Below are positions 1 to 10,598 of a stretch of DNA of 64,000 nt, one piece after another. Source of the DNA: Lampris incognitus (taxonomy: Eukaryota > Chordata > Actinopteri > Lampriformes > Lampridae); assembly GCF_029633865.1 (NCBI RefSeq), contig NC_079213.1, forward strand, positions 109,416,582 to 109,480,581, given 5' to 3'. Position 1 is the first letter of the stretch. Each line of letters starts with the position of its first letter. A program made the position numbers and the translations under genes. Under the pieces are notes generated by a model. That model was not told the DNA's origin and made no database searches. It saw only the letters and a program-made list of their open reading frames with translations.

Positions 1-1337
1 CACGAGATGTTGCAGTTGATATGAAGTGAGTTCAGCTTATTTATTCGTTACTGTAAAGCTCAGTTGTTGGCAGCCGAGTTTGTGCAGTTCATACGTAGCT
101 ACGCCCTGTAAATACAAGCCGTTTTGAGTCTGCCTCCTACCGCTCAGGCCAGACTTCCCCGCAGACCCTCATGCAACAACAACAAAAAATGAATCAGATC
201 AGTACACAAAAGGTTTGTCCAATTTATGAGAAGAAGAGAGAATTGTTGTCCATGTGTAATTCATGAGCATCATGTGCATACAGCACACACATCCTCATGT
301 AGTATACCAGGTTTCCTTTGAAACCTGTAGTGCATCCATCCGTCCAGGAGCCGAACCGCTTATCCTTACCCAGGGTGGCGGGGATGCCGGAGCCTATCCC
401 AGCAGTCATCGAGCCGGTCCATCACAGGGACGACGCACACATAGGGACAGTTTGGTTCGGCCGATATAAAGCTTCTCACGGTTGATGGATAATCTGTTGA
501 AATTTGCCCGGCAGCACTTTTTCTTAAAATCTGGATGATGCATCGGGCTAACCTGTTCTGTCTTAAAGGTTGGTCATCAAAAAATAAACACTCCTTAGAC
601 ACACCCCGTGTGCGTCACTCATCAAATAGTAGCGATCTATACCACACTATTGCAGGCGTACCGCAGCTTCCTGTACACGTCGTAATACAGATGTTGCTTA
701 AAACAGTGAGTTACATAATGACCAAGGTGGGATTGTTTTCTGGGGGGGGGGTCTTAATTATGATTATACGGTAGCGTATAGCTTACCTGCTGGCCTTTGC
801 ATGTTCAGTGGTCATTGCCTAATAAGGACACTTTCATGGTAGGTGCACAGTGTTGGGTAAATTTCCTGTTTCTCAAAGACATGCGTACCGGTTTTGCCCA
901 ATATCGATCGTAATCTAAAATCTTCCAGATTGAATTGCTTCATAAGTACTTTCCAGAGGGTGCTGTGAGTACGACGGGGCCGAGGGAACAGCATGTGCTA
1001 TGTGTCCGAACATAAAAGTGCATTCACCGCCCCCCCTCCCCCCCCTCCCCGTTATTTTGCCAGACAACCACGCTGAACAGAACAAAAAAAAAAACACAAC
1101 CTTATTTTCGGAGGAGAAAATCCAGCGTCCTCCTACGTCATTGTCTCCTGACCTTAGATGTAAAAATGGAAGCACACAGGATACTCGGGGAGGAAATGTT
1201 TACGTAATAACAGCCTATCGGTGCCTTGGACTCTGGAGTCATAATGGGTGAATGGTTGTTTACACAAGCAGGGCCAATCACGTTAAAGAGCTCCGGTCTG
1301 GGCCCGCCCCCCGGCTGGATCACAGTCAGTAGGAAAC
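1..1337. other. Intergenic region upstream of the RGS gene
   Basis: Apart from a SINE fragment at 333-468 I recognise no gene. The stretch has homopolymer runs (G run near 741, C runs near 1030, A run near 1083). The last few hundred bases, which end in a TATA motif, probably hold the promoter of the downstream RGS gene. Confidence 0.5.
333..468 (-). repeat. SINE-A fragment (3' end, GGAT tail)
   Basis: Reads as the reverse complement of the 3' half of a SINE that recurs at 8.5, 20.5, 27.7, 42.4, 48, 50 and 58.4 kb. Diagnostic words are GAACCGCTTATCC, GGAGCCTATCCCAGCAGTCA and TAGGGACA, preceded by a short CATC-type tail. The tRNA-like head is missing. Confidence 0.7.
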
Positions 1338-1343
1338 TATAAA
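1338..1343 (+). promoter_or_regulatory. Candidate TATA box of the RGS gene
   Basis: TATAAA lies 57 bases before the ATG at 1400, in a suitable place for initiation near 1365-1372 and a short 5' leader. A GC-rich stretch lies just upstream. The call rests on motif and position only. Confidence 0.45.
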
Positions 1344-1399
1344 GCTGTCTGACGGGTCAAGAGGGAGAAGGAGACTAGTGCCGAGTCTGAGGTTAAAGC

Positions 1400-3338
1400 A
1401 TGTCAGAGAAGCTGCTTTTAATGTCCTCCACGAATATGGCATCGACAGACTGTGTGAAAGCTCCCGGCCTGTCCGCGGGGAAACCAGGAATAAGGTGAGC
1501 CCGACTCTGCAGCATTTGATCCCTCAAGTTGCTGGTTGTGATGGTCTATGAGAAAAAAAAAAACTATTTCAGAAGTCATGTTTTTATAAAAAACTCTTGC
1601 AAATAATTTTTTTTTTTTTTCCAGGAGGGGAAACTTGAGAATGAGACTGAGGCTCTTTTTGAAGATGGGCTTTTCCCAGGCAAAACCCAAAGTGAAGAAG
1701 AACAGATCCTATAGGTAAGTGGAGATGGCCTGGTTAATGGAATATTATGACTGTTTTATACCACACGTGCACACACACACACACACACAGCATAATTTCA
1801 TTTCAAAATGATATTCACCATCGAAAGACTCCTTGCATGGTAGCACGCACACAGCAGAGTAGGAATGGATAAATATTAGCTATTTGAAGGGATCAGCTCT
1901 GTCATCCATAAACGTTGGTTTTGGGGCTTTTGCTGCATATCTTGTGTGGGAAAGTTCAAGATGAATGTGAAGCAGAATCTGTCACTTGCTTTTCTTCCAA
2001 AGGAAAGCGCACACTGGTTGCTATCTTTTTAAAACAAACAGCATGGGTTGCTATGTTTCACTCATTTATCAGAGCAGCAGACCGCGCCGGTATTTCTACT
2101 GTGATTGATTTGGGGTTGTGTTTTTTTTTTTTTTTTTTCCATCTCTGCTCGCAGGCCAACCGCCGATGACGTGAGCCAATGGGCGCAGTCGCTTGACAAA
2201 CTACTCGGTCACAAATGTAAGCATCACTCGCTGCGCCGCGGGGGCGTGATTACATGAAACAGCCTCGGACGCCGCACGGTAACCGGGCCGTGCGTGGCGT
2301 CGGCGTATGACACACAGTAAAACCAATGGGTTTGGCCTCGCGTCGCCTTGTCTGACCGATGACCGCTTGTGCTTCCTCTTCTCCAAATGTCCCGCCTGCA
2401 GACGGGAAGGCCGCCTTTGCCGTCTTCCTGAAATCCGAGTTCTGCGAGGAGAACATCGAGTTTTGGAGCGCCTGCGAGGACTTCAGGGGCAGCGCGTCCA
2501 AGAAGGAGCTTTCGGCGAAGGCCAGCAGCATTTATGAGGACTTCATCAAAAGCGCCGCTCCAAAAGAGGTCAGTACAGACACGCACGTGTGAACTAAAAA
2601 GCATCGCCGGTGTGTCACTGCACAGGTCAAAATAAGTGATGGGGGGCATTACCTCAAATAATTCACGTTTGAGGGTGTCCGGGTGGCGTAGGGGGATCGC
2701 CGGTTCAAATCCCCGTGTCGCCTCCGGCTTGGTCGGGCGTCCCTACAGACACAATTGGCCGTTTCTGCGGGTGGGAAGCGCCTCCTCTGATCAATTTGGG
2801 GGGGGGGGGACTGGGGGGGAATAGCGTGATCCTCCCACGCGCTACGTCCCCCTGGTGAAACTCCTCGCTGTCAGGTGGAAAGAAGCGGCTGGTGACTCCA
2901 CATGTATGGGAGGAGGCGTGTGGTAGTGTGCAGCCCTCCCCGGATCGGCAGAGGGGGTGGAACAGAGACCGGCACGGCTCGGAAGAGTGGGGTAATTGGC
3001 CAAGTGCAATTGGGGAGAAAAAGGGGGGAACCCCCCCCCCAAAAAAATCATGTTTGCAAACAAAGATCATGTCCAATTATTAGGGCGAAGTCTCAATTTG
3101 GCATGTTTCTCTTCGGTCACAGATCAACCTCGATTTTCACACCAAGAACACCATCGTCCAGAGCCTCGGCGAGCCCGACGTCAGCAGTTTCCTGGCAGCT
3201 CAGAAGAAGGTTTACACCCTGATGGAGAACGACTCCTACCCCAGGTTCATTAACTCCGACCTCTACAAAGAGCTGTGCGCAGCCGCCAAGAAGAGGGCGA
3301 ACACGGTAGCGCCTGGTCAGCCCACACTGGCGCTCTGA
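1400..3338 (+). CDS. rgs2: R4-family regulator of G-protein signalling, probably RGS2
   Basis: Five coding exons join in frame with GT-AG introns: 1400-1494, 1625-1714, 2155-2216, 2402-2568, 3123-3338. The product is 209 aa (human RGS2 is 211). RGS proteins bind active G-alpha subunits and speed GTP hydrolysis. Residues about 30-50 form a basic, amphipathic stretch (RLRLFLKMGF) like the membrane-targeting helix of R4 RGS proteins. The RGS box runs from about residue 70 (VSQWAQSLDKLL) to 195, with hallmark words SEFCEENIEFW, AAPKEINLDFHTK and LMENDSYPRF. SEFCEENIEFW, ACEDF and LMEN-SYPRF fit RGS2 best among R4 members, and adjacency to uchl5 supports this. The C-terminal tail is divergent. The ATG was chosen because it opens exon 1 just downstream of a TATA motif. 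A SINE lies in the last intron. RGS1, RGS13 or RGS18 remain possible paralogues. Confidence 0.9.
2677..3050 (+). repeat. SINE-B (tRNA-derived) in the last RGS intron
   Basis: Begins with a tRNA-like head (GGTGGCGTAG, B-box GGTTCAAATCC), followed by CTCCGGCTTGGTCGGGCGTC and a body ending in GGGGAGAAAAAGGGGGG. Part of the head is shortened relative to the copies at 45.5 and 61.6 kb. It has the same orientation as the gene and lies wholly within the intron. Confidence 0.75.
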
Positions 3339-4454
3339 ACTGGCCCGTTTACCGGTGACGGTGTGACTGTACACGCGATGCCGCTGAGCCAGGCTACGGC
3401 TGTGGACGACGGGCCCGTATGCTAATCCCTGGCATAAACACCGCCGGTAAATTGGCGGGGGCGGAAGCAAAACTTGAAGCCGTCGCGGACTCCCGTGCGG
3501 CCTTCCGCGTCTCCCCTCGAGGCCCGCCAGCGGCGTTGGGATCCTGAAGCTGAATGTGACAGGACGCCGCCTGCAGCACACGAGGCGTCGCCGCCAGAGG
3601 ATCCAGGTCACGTGGTCTTCGGCGACTCACGATCTGCCCTCTCTTTCCTGTGTTTTACTGTAAACGTGTCACTTTCTGTGGCGTAATCCGGGGCGGGGTA
3701 CTTACCCTCATTGTGTTCGGGACAACATTGAGCGGTGCTACTTGATGCCAGCGCTGCATGACGCACTATTCTGAAAACTACTCATTTATACTGCAGTGTG
3801 TGTGTGGGTGTGCATTTGACTGTAGTTGCACCAACACTTTTTATTTTTTATTTTTATTCATGCCACGGCAGAGGAATGTTTTTTTTTTCTTCTTCTTTTT
3901 TTGCTGTCACAGCAAATTTTTGACATTGAATGCCGACTTTTCAACAGCGTGGCAGCTTACTTTATGGTTACGGTTTTCAGCAAGGCGTTGCCTTGTTGCA
4001 TGGCAGGAGGTGTAATAGTTACACATTTCTGGGCGCCATGTTGTCGAGTATTACATACACGACATATTTAATTGTAAGTATTGTGAGATTGTGTGTATTT
4101 AAGTGGAGGGCAGCTGGATTGCTCTATAGAAATACAGTTTTTTTTGGGGTTTTTTTTTTTCCTGACCGCTTCAGCAGTGATTCTTGAAGCACTACCTGTG
4201 AAACGTTTTATAACACACTTTTTGCAAAACTTTAAACACAACCCACTGATTTGTACACCCGGTTTGCAATTAGATGAGATTTAGCTTAATTTTTTTTTTC
4301 TTCTAACACAAATGTTTTTGTTTTCTTCTTCTGCGCTTTTGTTGTTCGAGGAGTATTTCTTTGGAGAAAAATGTGAGAAATTTATGAGAAAAAATAAATT
4401 GTATTGACAGTGTGTTATGTTCGGAATACACAGCCATACTTTACACATTTGCAT

Positions 4455-4491
<37 letters not shown>

Positions 4492-4505
4492 CCCTCAGAA
4501 ATAAA
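3339..4505 (+). other. Probable 3' UTR of the RGS gene
   Basis: From the stop codon the sequence becomes T-rich with several ATTTA words. It reaches candidate polyadenylation signals AATAAA at 4393-4398 and 4500-4505, with a GT microsatellite between them. No other gene is seen. The true cleavage site cannot be fixed from sequence alone. Confidence 0.5.
4461..4490. repeat. (GT)n microsatellite
   Basis: About 15 GT units between the two candidate RGS polyadenylation signals. Confidence 0.95.
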
Positions 4506-4600
4506 GTGACTTAGTTCTTGTGTGTGAAGTGTGGGGTTAACAAAGAGCTGCTATGATGCTGTATGTCTCCAGACACAAGCTAATAACCTCTTTATACAAC

Positions 4601-4601
<1 letters not shown>

Positions 4602-4647
<46 letters not shown>
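4602..4647. repeat. (AC)n microsatellite
   Basis: About 22 AC units. Confidence 0.95.
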
Positions 4648-4649
<2 letters not shown>

Positions 4650-4928
4650 TTTATTCGTTAGTTGTTTGGAAGTGTGAGCAGAATTATTTTATTGGCTTCA
4701 GCAACACTGATGGAAATGAAGTCCATCTGAGATAGAGACAAACATCCTCATCTGATGTATTGCTATTGACTTGTTTTATTGATTTATCTTTATTGATCTG
4801 TTTGATATCACTGATAGACTTTCACCACCCAAACATTGTTTCACTGATTTATTTATTTATTTACTTATTTTACTTACTCAGTCCCATTCTGCTTCTCTAT
4901 TTCAAATCTTTTTTAAACTGAACTGAGT

Positions 4929-5245
4929 TGAGACAGACAGACTGAGAGACAGACAGATGGAGGCAGAGACAGACAGACAGATGGAGACAGAGACTGAGAG
5001 ACAGACAGATGAAGAGAGTTGGAGAGAAAGACAGATGGAGAGACAGACAGAGACAGATCAAGAGACAGACAGATGGAGCGACAGACAGATGGAGACAGAG
5101 ACTGAGAGACAGACAGACTGATGAAGAGAGTTGGAGAGACAGACAGACTGACAGACTGATGGAGAGACAGACAGACAGAGAAAGACAGATGGAGAGACAG
5201 ACAGACTGAGAGACAGACATATGGAGCGACAGACAGACAGACTGA
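4929..5245. repeat. Degenerate GACA-type minisatellite
   Basis: Roughly 320 bp of GACAGACAGA, GATGGAGAGACA and GACTGAGAGACA variants. The low-complexity order keeps reading frames open on both strands, but these are not genes. Confidence 0.85.
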
Positions 5246-5390
5246 GACAGTGTTTGGTACATGTATGACAAAACTGTATTGCAAACTGCTACGCCCTGCA
5301 CACAGAAAAAGCAAAAGCCACACGTGTTTTTCGTTTACACCATCAGTGCTCCATGTGTGCTCCATGTGCTTATGTAAATGAGGGTTTGTG

Positions 5391-5482
5391 TGACCGTGTG
5401 ACGGTGTGTGTGTGTGTGCTGTATTGACGCAAAAACCAAATGTGTGACGGTGTGTGTGTGTGCTGTATTGACGCAAAAACCT
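5391..5482. repeat. Two-copy tandem repeat
   Basis: A segment of about 45 bp containing GTGTGACGG, a GT run and TGCTGTATTGACGCAAAAAC occurs twice in a row. Confidence 0.75.
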
Positions 5483-5754
5483 TTGTTTGTTTGTTTGAAG
5501 AGTTTTGCAAGAGTTTTTTTCCTTTTGCAAGCGATGTGCAATGTTTTGCTGGTTTGGCAGCTGCTGGTTAGATAGCGCCTAATCAACCAGGGGGAAAAAA
5601 GAACTAAAATGTCTTATAACGTGTGTTGGTGACACCAAATAAAGTGATGTTCTGCTTCCCAGACAAGACGCGTTTTCATTGGCGTGGCTCTTTAAGAGAG
5701 ACGGAGGACGAGAGAGAAGGACTTTATTTGTCACGTTTCACACCGTGAAACAAA

Positions 5755-5889
5755 TGTAACCGGTTAATTTCTTGCCCGGTGCGGGATTCGATCCTGGATG
5801 TACTGCGCCGCAAGGCGACATCGCGAACTGCTCGGCTAAAGGGTCAGACCCGTTAGCTAGCGGCTAACGTGTCTTATTAGTAGTTTACA
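5755..5889 (-). mobile_element. Solo LTR of the tRNA-like TRIM family
   Basis: A 135-bp LTR copy on the minus strand. On the plus strand it begins TGTAACCGGT and ends AGTAGTTTACA, and it is flanked by a perfect 4-bp duplication CAAA (5751-5754 and 5890-5893). Inside is the same tRNA-like block seen in the complete copy at 6.8-7.2 kb. The target duplication supports LTR-type integration rather than a SINE. Confidence 0.75.
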
Positions 5890-5999
5890 CAAATACTACA
5901 CAAGTCCGCAACGCTGACGTCACGCTGGACTCCACCCTCCCATTCCAGCCACGCGCCAAATCCGTCACCAAACCCGCTTTCTTTCGCCCCGAAACCATC

Positions 6000-6253
6000 G
6001 GTAGAGGCTAGTTCCCGTCGATGCAGAGAACGGTCAACTGAGCATGCGCAAGCACTCGTTGCCTCCGTTGTTTTGGTAGGTTAGGGTTAAAGTTAGCTAA
6101 TCAGACGCAGAGTAGGGGCGGGTCTTCCTAGAATCCTAGCGCCTGGATGCTAGGATACGAATAGGCCTCTGGTAGAGGCATTTCGCGCATGCTCAGTTGA
6201 CCGTTCTCTACTCCCATTTCCGTTCTCTGCATCGACGGGAACTAGCCTCTACC
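6000..6253 (+). mobile_element. Foldback MITE, copy 1 (possible Mutator-like)
   Basis: Ends are inverted repeats of about 34 bp starting GGTAGAGGCTAGTTCCC. A second inverted pair (AACTGAGCATGCGC) lies inside. Flanking 10-mers CGAAACCATC and CAAAAGCGTC agree at 7 of 10 positions. Further copies lie at 9118-9390 and 10881-11152. There is no coding capacity. Confidence 0.75.
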
Positions 6254-6616
6254 CAAAAGCGTCTCCAGACTCCGGCCGTTACGCGCAGACTCCGTGGCGG
6301 AGGCCCTCGTCCGCGCCTTCATGACGTCACGCACAGCAAGTACCGTTTCCCGCTGCCAAAACGCGCATACGAAACCACGTGGTCACTTAAACGGGTCCGT
6401 AAAACGGCTGGACTGGACCGGAGACGACGTGGAAAAACGCGCGCCTACGCGGCGGCCATTTTACATCGGGTAAGTTCATTTCTGTTTTTGTTCAACTTAA
6501 AATTGTGTCGCTTAAACTGAACGTTAGACGCCTTTATGGCCCACGTCACGCAATGGTGTGCGCGCGTTTTGGCAGCAAAACCACATGATCGCCGTTTACG
6601 ACTGTGAAAGGGTCCA

Positions 6617-7690
6617 TTGCAACGGAGTCCTGGCTGGGGTACCCAGCGGAGCCCCAGACCGGCTCCGGTATGTGCAGCATTGAGCCGCTATAGGGTGCTC
6701 ACCCGCACCGAGCCCCGGGCAACACATCGCACCCACCCTAGTCCGCCTTCACCGGCTCCCGGTCAAATCCCGCACTTCTTAGGAAATCCACCTCCTCGCC
6801 TATAAACCCCTCCATGCCTGTAACACGTAGGATTGTTCTTCCTAGTGTAAACTACTAATAAGACACGTTAGCCCCCTAGCTAACGGGTCTGACCCTTTAG
6901 CCGAGCGGTTAGTGACGTCGCCTTGTGGTGCAGTATACCTCGTCTCGAATCCCGCACCGGGCAAGAAAATAACCGGTTACATTGGTGGCAGCGGTGGGAT
7001 CCGGAAGTGTGCAGATCCTCAGAAGTCTCTTCGGAGCGCGGGAAGAACAAAGCGCGAGGGTCACCCTTCCGGGGAGGGTGACGACTGTAAACTACTAATA
7101 AGACACGTTAGCCCCCTAGCTAACGGGTCTGACCCTTTAGCCGAGCGGTTAGTGATGTCGCCTTGTGGCGCAGTACACCCCGTATCGAATCCCGCACCGG
7201 GCAAGAAAATAACCGGTTACATTAGTTTGTGGTTCCGAGGAGCAATTAGAGTGTGACACAGGCCGCGAGTGACGTGGGCTAGAGATGGAAGTAGCGGAAC
7301 TGTTCGGCCTGAGGATTCCTGTAGACAACTAAAGCTTTAACCGTCCATTCTGTAGGGTTACAATGCCCCCCCCCCCCAGTACCTACCAGACCTCCTCAAC
7401 CCCGATATTCCGTCCCGGAATCTGCGGTCCACAGGCACGGGCCTGCTTCCCATCCCCCACACCAGCCTGCGGACTTCTGGGGAGAGAGCCCTTAGTGCGG
7501 CAGCCCCCCACCCTCTGGAGCTGTATAGAGATCCGCAGCGCTGCTTCTTTGGTCAGATTTTAAAAGACTACTGAAGACCTACCTTCTTACCAAGGCCTAC
7601 GGTCCGCAGTCTTCTGGTCTTTGTTTTTCTTGTCTAGTGTAAAGCATCCTTGGACAAAACTAAGTTGTTGTTGTAACAGGAATTTCACTT
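6617..7690 (+). mobile_element. LINE fragment (L2/CR1-like RT C-terminus) interrupted by a TRIM
   Basis: Six-frame reading gives words from the region after the reverse transcriptase core of L2/CR1-type LINEs: CNGVLAGVPSGAPDRL near 6617-6680, LVRLHRLPVKSRT near 6740-6775, and after the insertion DLLNPDIPSRNLRSTGTGLL near 7387-7450. Its 3' part ends near a C run at 7690. A TRIM (6846-7221) sits inside, so it entered a LINE that was already there. The reading frames are broken and 5'-truncated. Confidence 0.6.
6846..7221 (+). mobile_element. Complete TRIM-type miniature LTR element with tRNA-like LTRs
   Basis: Two 136-bp LTRs (6846-6981 and 7086-7221) begin TGTAAACTAC and end CGGTTACA, and differ at about five positions. 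The 104-bp interior starts one base after the 5' LTR with TGGTGGCAGCGGTGGGAT, an 18-nt match to the 3' end of tRNA-Leu including CCA. A purine-rich stretch (GGGGAGGG) lies near the 3' LTR. Flanks CTAG and TTAG match at 3 of 4 positions. Each LTR holds TAGCCGAGCGG (fits the A-box consensus) and, about 45 nt on, GTATCGAATCC (B-box, 9 of 11). It has no coding region, so mobility would need proteins from another element. It looks structurally whole. Confidence 0.8.
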
Positions 7691-7720
7691 GGTCCCCCCC
7701 CCCCCCATTTTTCCTCTGTC

Positions 7721-7721
<1 letters not shown>

Positions 7722-7761
<40 letters not shown>
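7722..7761. repeat. (CA)n microsatellite
   Basis: About 20 CA units, just after the C run that ends the LINE fragment. Confidence 0.95.
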
Positions 7762-7762
<1 letters not shown>

Positions 7763-8537
7763 CCTAAAGCGGGTCAGAGTTCAGGCTCGTCTGCAGTGTA
7801 CAGCGCTGCCACTTCAGCAGTGGCGTTGAGTTTTTAGATTCAGACACCATCTCCCTCCCCCCCCACACACACACACCCACCCCATCCCATTTCCGGTCAG
7901 CATTCATCAGCGTTATCATTCAAACCTGTGTTTTCCCAGTTGTGGGTTACGCTTTCTATCCTCGGGCCCTCTGAAAGGCCACAATGACCTTTTCTCTCCT
8001 TCTGCAGCCCAAAATAAGTCGTGATGTATAAACAGCCACCGTGCACTTGGCAGTTTAACATGAATGAATGAGTGTTTTGCCGTAGTTCGCACAAACCGCT
8101 GACACACGCAGAGGCCGTGCACGTGATATTCAGCAGTTTCTAAACAAGGAAAATATTTCATATTTTGGCAGACGTCACGTCACGTTCCTTTTCATGAGGG
8201 GATAAAGTTGTACTCGTTTCCAGTAAGAGTAGTCCAAATGTGCTGTAGTCACAGTGCAGAGGAAAACAGAGCGGCGTGTCAACAGTGTCTGTTGTTTCGT
8301 CTCTGATGCAGGGGCTGCACCAAACCGTGAGCTCATTGTGGGGGCTGACAGTGACCAAACACTTCTCCAGATGGTCTGATGATCCCAGCTGTGGCCCACT
8401 GCTGGGACATTAACCAGGTGATGGGACCGTATCCTGCACTGTATGCGCCGCACTGCATCTCCTGACAGTCAGCAGGGCCGGGGAATGTCGTAAGGAGAAA
8501 CACATTCCCCCCCTTCTCCCCAATTGTACCCGTTCAG
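7762..8537. other. Stretch without recognised features
   Basis: No exon, RNA gene or repeat that I recognise, apart from short CA runs near 7865. Confidence 0.4.
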
Positions 8538-8890
8538 GGTGGCATGGTGGTGGCAGTGGTTAACGCGGTCGCCTCACAGCGAGAAGGTCCTGGGTTCGAG
8601 CCCCAGGGGAGTCCAGCCTTGGGGGTCGTCCCGGGTCGTTCTCTCTGTGGGGTTTGCATGTTCTCCCCGGGTCTGTGTGGGTTTCCTGCGGGGCCTCCGG
8701 TGTCCTTCCACAGTCCAAAGACATGTAGGTCAGGTGACTCGGCCATACTAACTTGTCCCTAGGTGTGTGTGGGCCCTGTGATGGCCTGGCGACCTATCCA
8801 GGGTGTCTCCCCACCTGCCGCCCAATGACTGCTAGGATAGGCTCCAACATCCCAGTAGGCAACGGAATAGACCGCTACGCCACCCGAACA
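8538..8890 (+). repeat. SINE-A copy joined to a SINE-B head fragment
   Basis: tRNA-like head with A-box-like GGTGGCAGTGGTTAAC and B-box GGTTCGAGCCCC, followed by the SINE-A body (CAAAGACATGTAGGTCAGGT, TGATGGCCTGGCGACC). Near 8853-8890 the sequence switches to the reverse complement of a SINE-B head (GGCAACGGAATAGACCGC). It is therefore a chimera or a nested pair. Confidence 0.7.
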
Positions 8891-9117
8891 CCCAGGAGAA
8901 ACCATTTTTAACATCATCTGCCTATATGTGTAGAAGGAATAATGCTCCATTTGCAGCCATAATCCTGAGCAGTCTTCTGTAAGTCTCGGAAACGCCACTG
9001 AAAACTGTGCGGAAAAGTTTCCACCATTGACACGTGGCTGGTCGAACAGTCAGCGGATGTGAAAACCTACTTCCTGGTTTGCCATGTGACCATGCTGACA
9101 TCTTGCTGTCTGGTGAC

Positions 9118-9390
9118 GGTAGAGGCTAGTTCCCATCGATGCAGAGAAAGGGAAATGGAGTCGAGAACGGTCAACTGAGCATGCGCGAAATGCCTCTACC
9201 GCACCTCCACACGCCCCGCGTAGCATCCAGGCGCTAGGATTCTGGGAAGACCCGCCCCTACTCTGCGTCTGATTAGCTAACTTTAACCCTAACCCCGCCC
9301 TAACCTTAACCTACCCAAACAACGGAGGCAACGAGTACTTGCGCATGCTCAGTTGACCGTTCTCTGCATCGATGGGAACTAGCCTCTACC
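9118..9390 (-). mobile_element. Foldback MITE, copy 2 (possible Mutator-like)
   Basis: Same ends as copy 1, interior reversed. The core contains CTAACTTTAACCCTAACCCC, resembling telomeric repeats. Flanking 10-mers GTCTGGTGAC and GTCTTGTGAC match at 9 of 10 positions, the best target-site evidence for the family. Confidence 0.8.
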
Positions 9391-10032
9391 GTCTTGTGAC
9401 GCTCAGGATGGGAGACCAGAAGTGAACCGCTGCGTCTCACCATGCCTCGCCGCTGCGTCTCACCATGCCTCGCCGCCATTGGTTGTATTTTGTCAGTTGG
9501 AAACCGGTGACATGAGAGGTCTTTTTGCCCGACTCTTTACATTTATATGAGTTACAACCTGGCACACAGCACCAAGGTTATGTTTATACGGCAGGTCTCG
9601 ATGCCCATTTTGAATGTTTGGGCAAGAGTGTGACAGCGTCACGTTCTGAATGATGTACGACGCGCGTGACAAGCCCCCATCGATCTGCGTGGCAGCGCGG
9701 GAGTTACACTGGCACATATCCGGTTCCTGTCCCCAATTTATTTTCACATGTGCCTGTGGTCATAATCAGATTAGCAAACATCCGATTCCACACGCCTTCT
9801 TCCCGGTCACGCAGGGCCTAATGCATGTCCAATCTTGTGGCACATCAAAAAAATAAATCAATATTGGGTCATTTTTTGCCACCAAGGCTGTTTAAACGAA
9901 GCCCAAATCATTGCAGCTCTTGTTGGCAGTCACGGGATTCAGATGACGCGCGAGATTCAGACGGAGGGCAGGAAGTGGAAAGCAGAATGGACGAGGTGGA
10001 GCTGGTTTAGCCCGAACTGTGTTAGTTTAGAC
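9391..10032. other. Stretch without recognised features
   Basis: Contains a short direct repeat (CTGCGTCTCACCATGCCTCG, twice near 9430-9475). No gene or known repeat is seen. Confidence 0.4.
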
Positions 10033-10598
10033 CAGTGGTTCTCAACCTTTTTGGGGTCCTGGACCCCCTGCGTATTTTTGATCTACCCTGAGGACCCCTC
10101 CACCTGATCTTGGGGGAGGGGGGTTGCAATTTGATAGAAACAGTAGAAACTGCATTTTAAATTGCATTATAGCATTTATTCACTCTTTGGGGCAAAAATA
10201 AGAGCTTTCAGTTGTAACTTAGATATAGTTAACAAAACAGAATTCTTATGCAGTAACTTTCAGATATATGTAACAAAACAGAATATGTATTCAGTAACTT
10301 TCAGATATATGTAACAACGGAATTTTTATGCAGTAACTTTTAACAATGCAAACGGGAGCGAGATCTCTTATTAAAATACAATAGATTACACTTGTGAAAC
10401 AGATGTAATTAGCGAAAAAAGTCCTGTTACCCTTTATAGTTTAGGTAGATAAAGGTCTCAGTCACATTTGAGTAAAATAATCCTATTTCTATAAATGTCA
10501 TAGGATCTTTTTTTTAAAATATATTTTATTTTCACGGACCCCTTGCAATTACACCACGGACCACTAGGGGTCCGCGGACCCCCGGTTGAGAAACACTG
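10033..10598 (+). mobile_element. hAT MITE with internal 41-bp minisatellite, copy 1
   Basis: Ends are CAGTGGTTCTCAACC and the inverted GGTTGAGAAACACTG. The flanks are a perfect 8-bp duplication GTTTAGAC (10025-10032, 10599-10606), typical of hAT. Two units of a 41-bp repeat containing CAGTAACTTTCAGATATATG lie in the middle. No coding region. Confidence 0.9.

Noticed and set aside
4897-5530. 205-codon and 134-codon serine/cysteine/leucine-rich frames
   Set aside because: Low-complexity translation of a GACA-type minisatellite and GT repeats.
6846-7221. Interpretation as a tandem SINE dimer
   Set aside because: 4-bp target duplications in other copies, TG...CA ends and a tRNA-Leu primer site directly after the first repeat fit an LTR element better.
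8538-8610. Possible tRNA gene (A- and B-box)
   Set aside because: The sequence continues into a SINE body repeated many times in the window. It does not fold as a complete tRNA.
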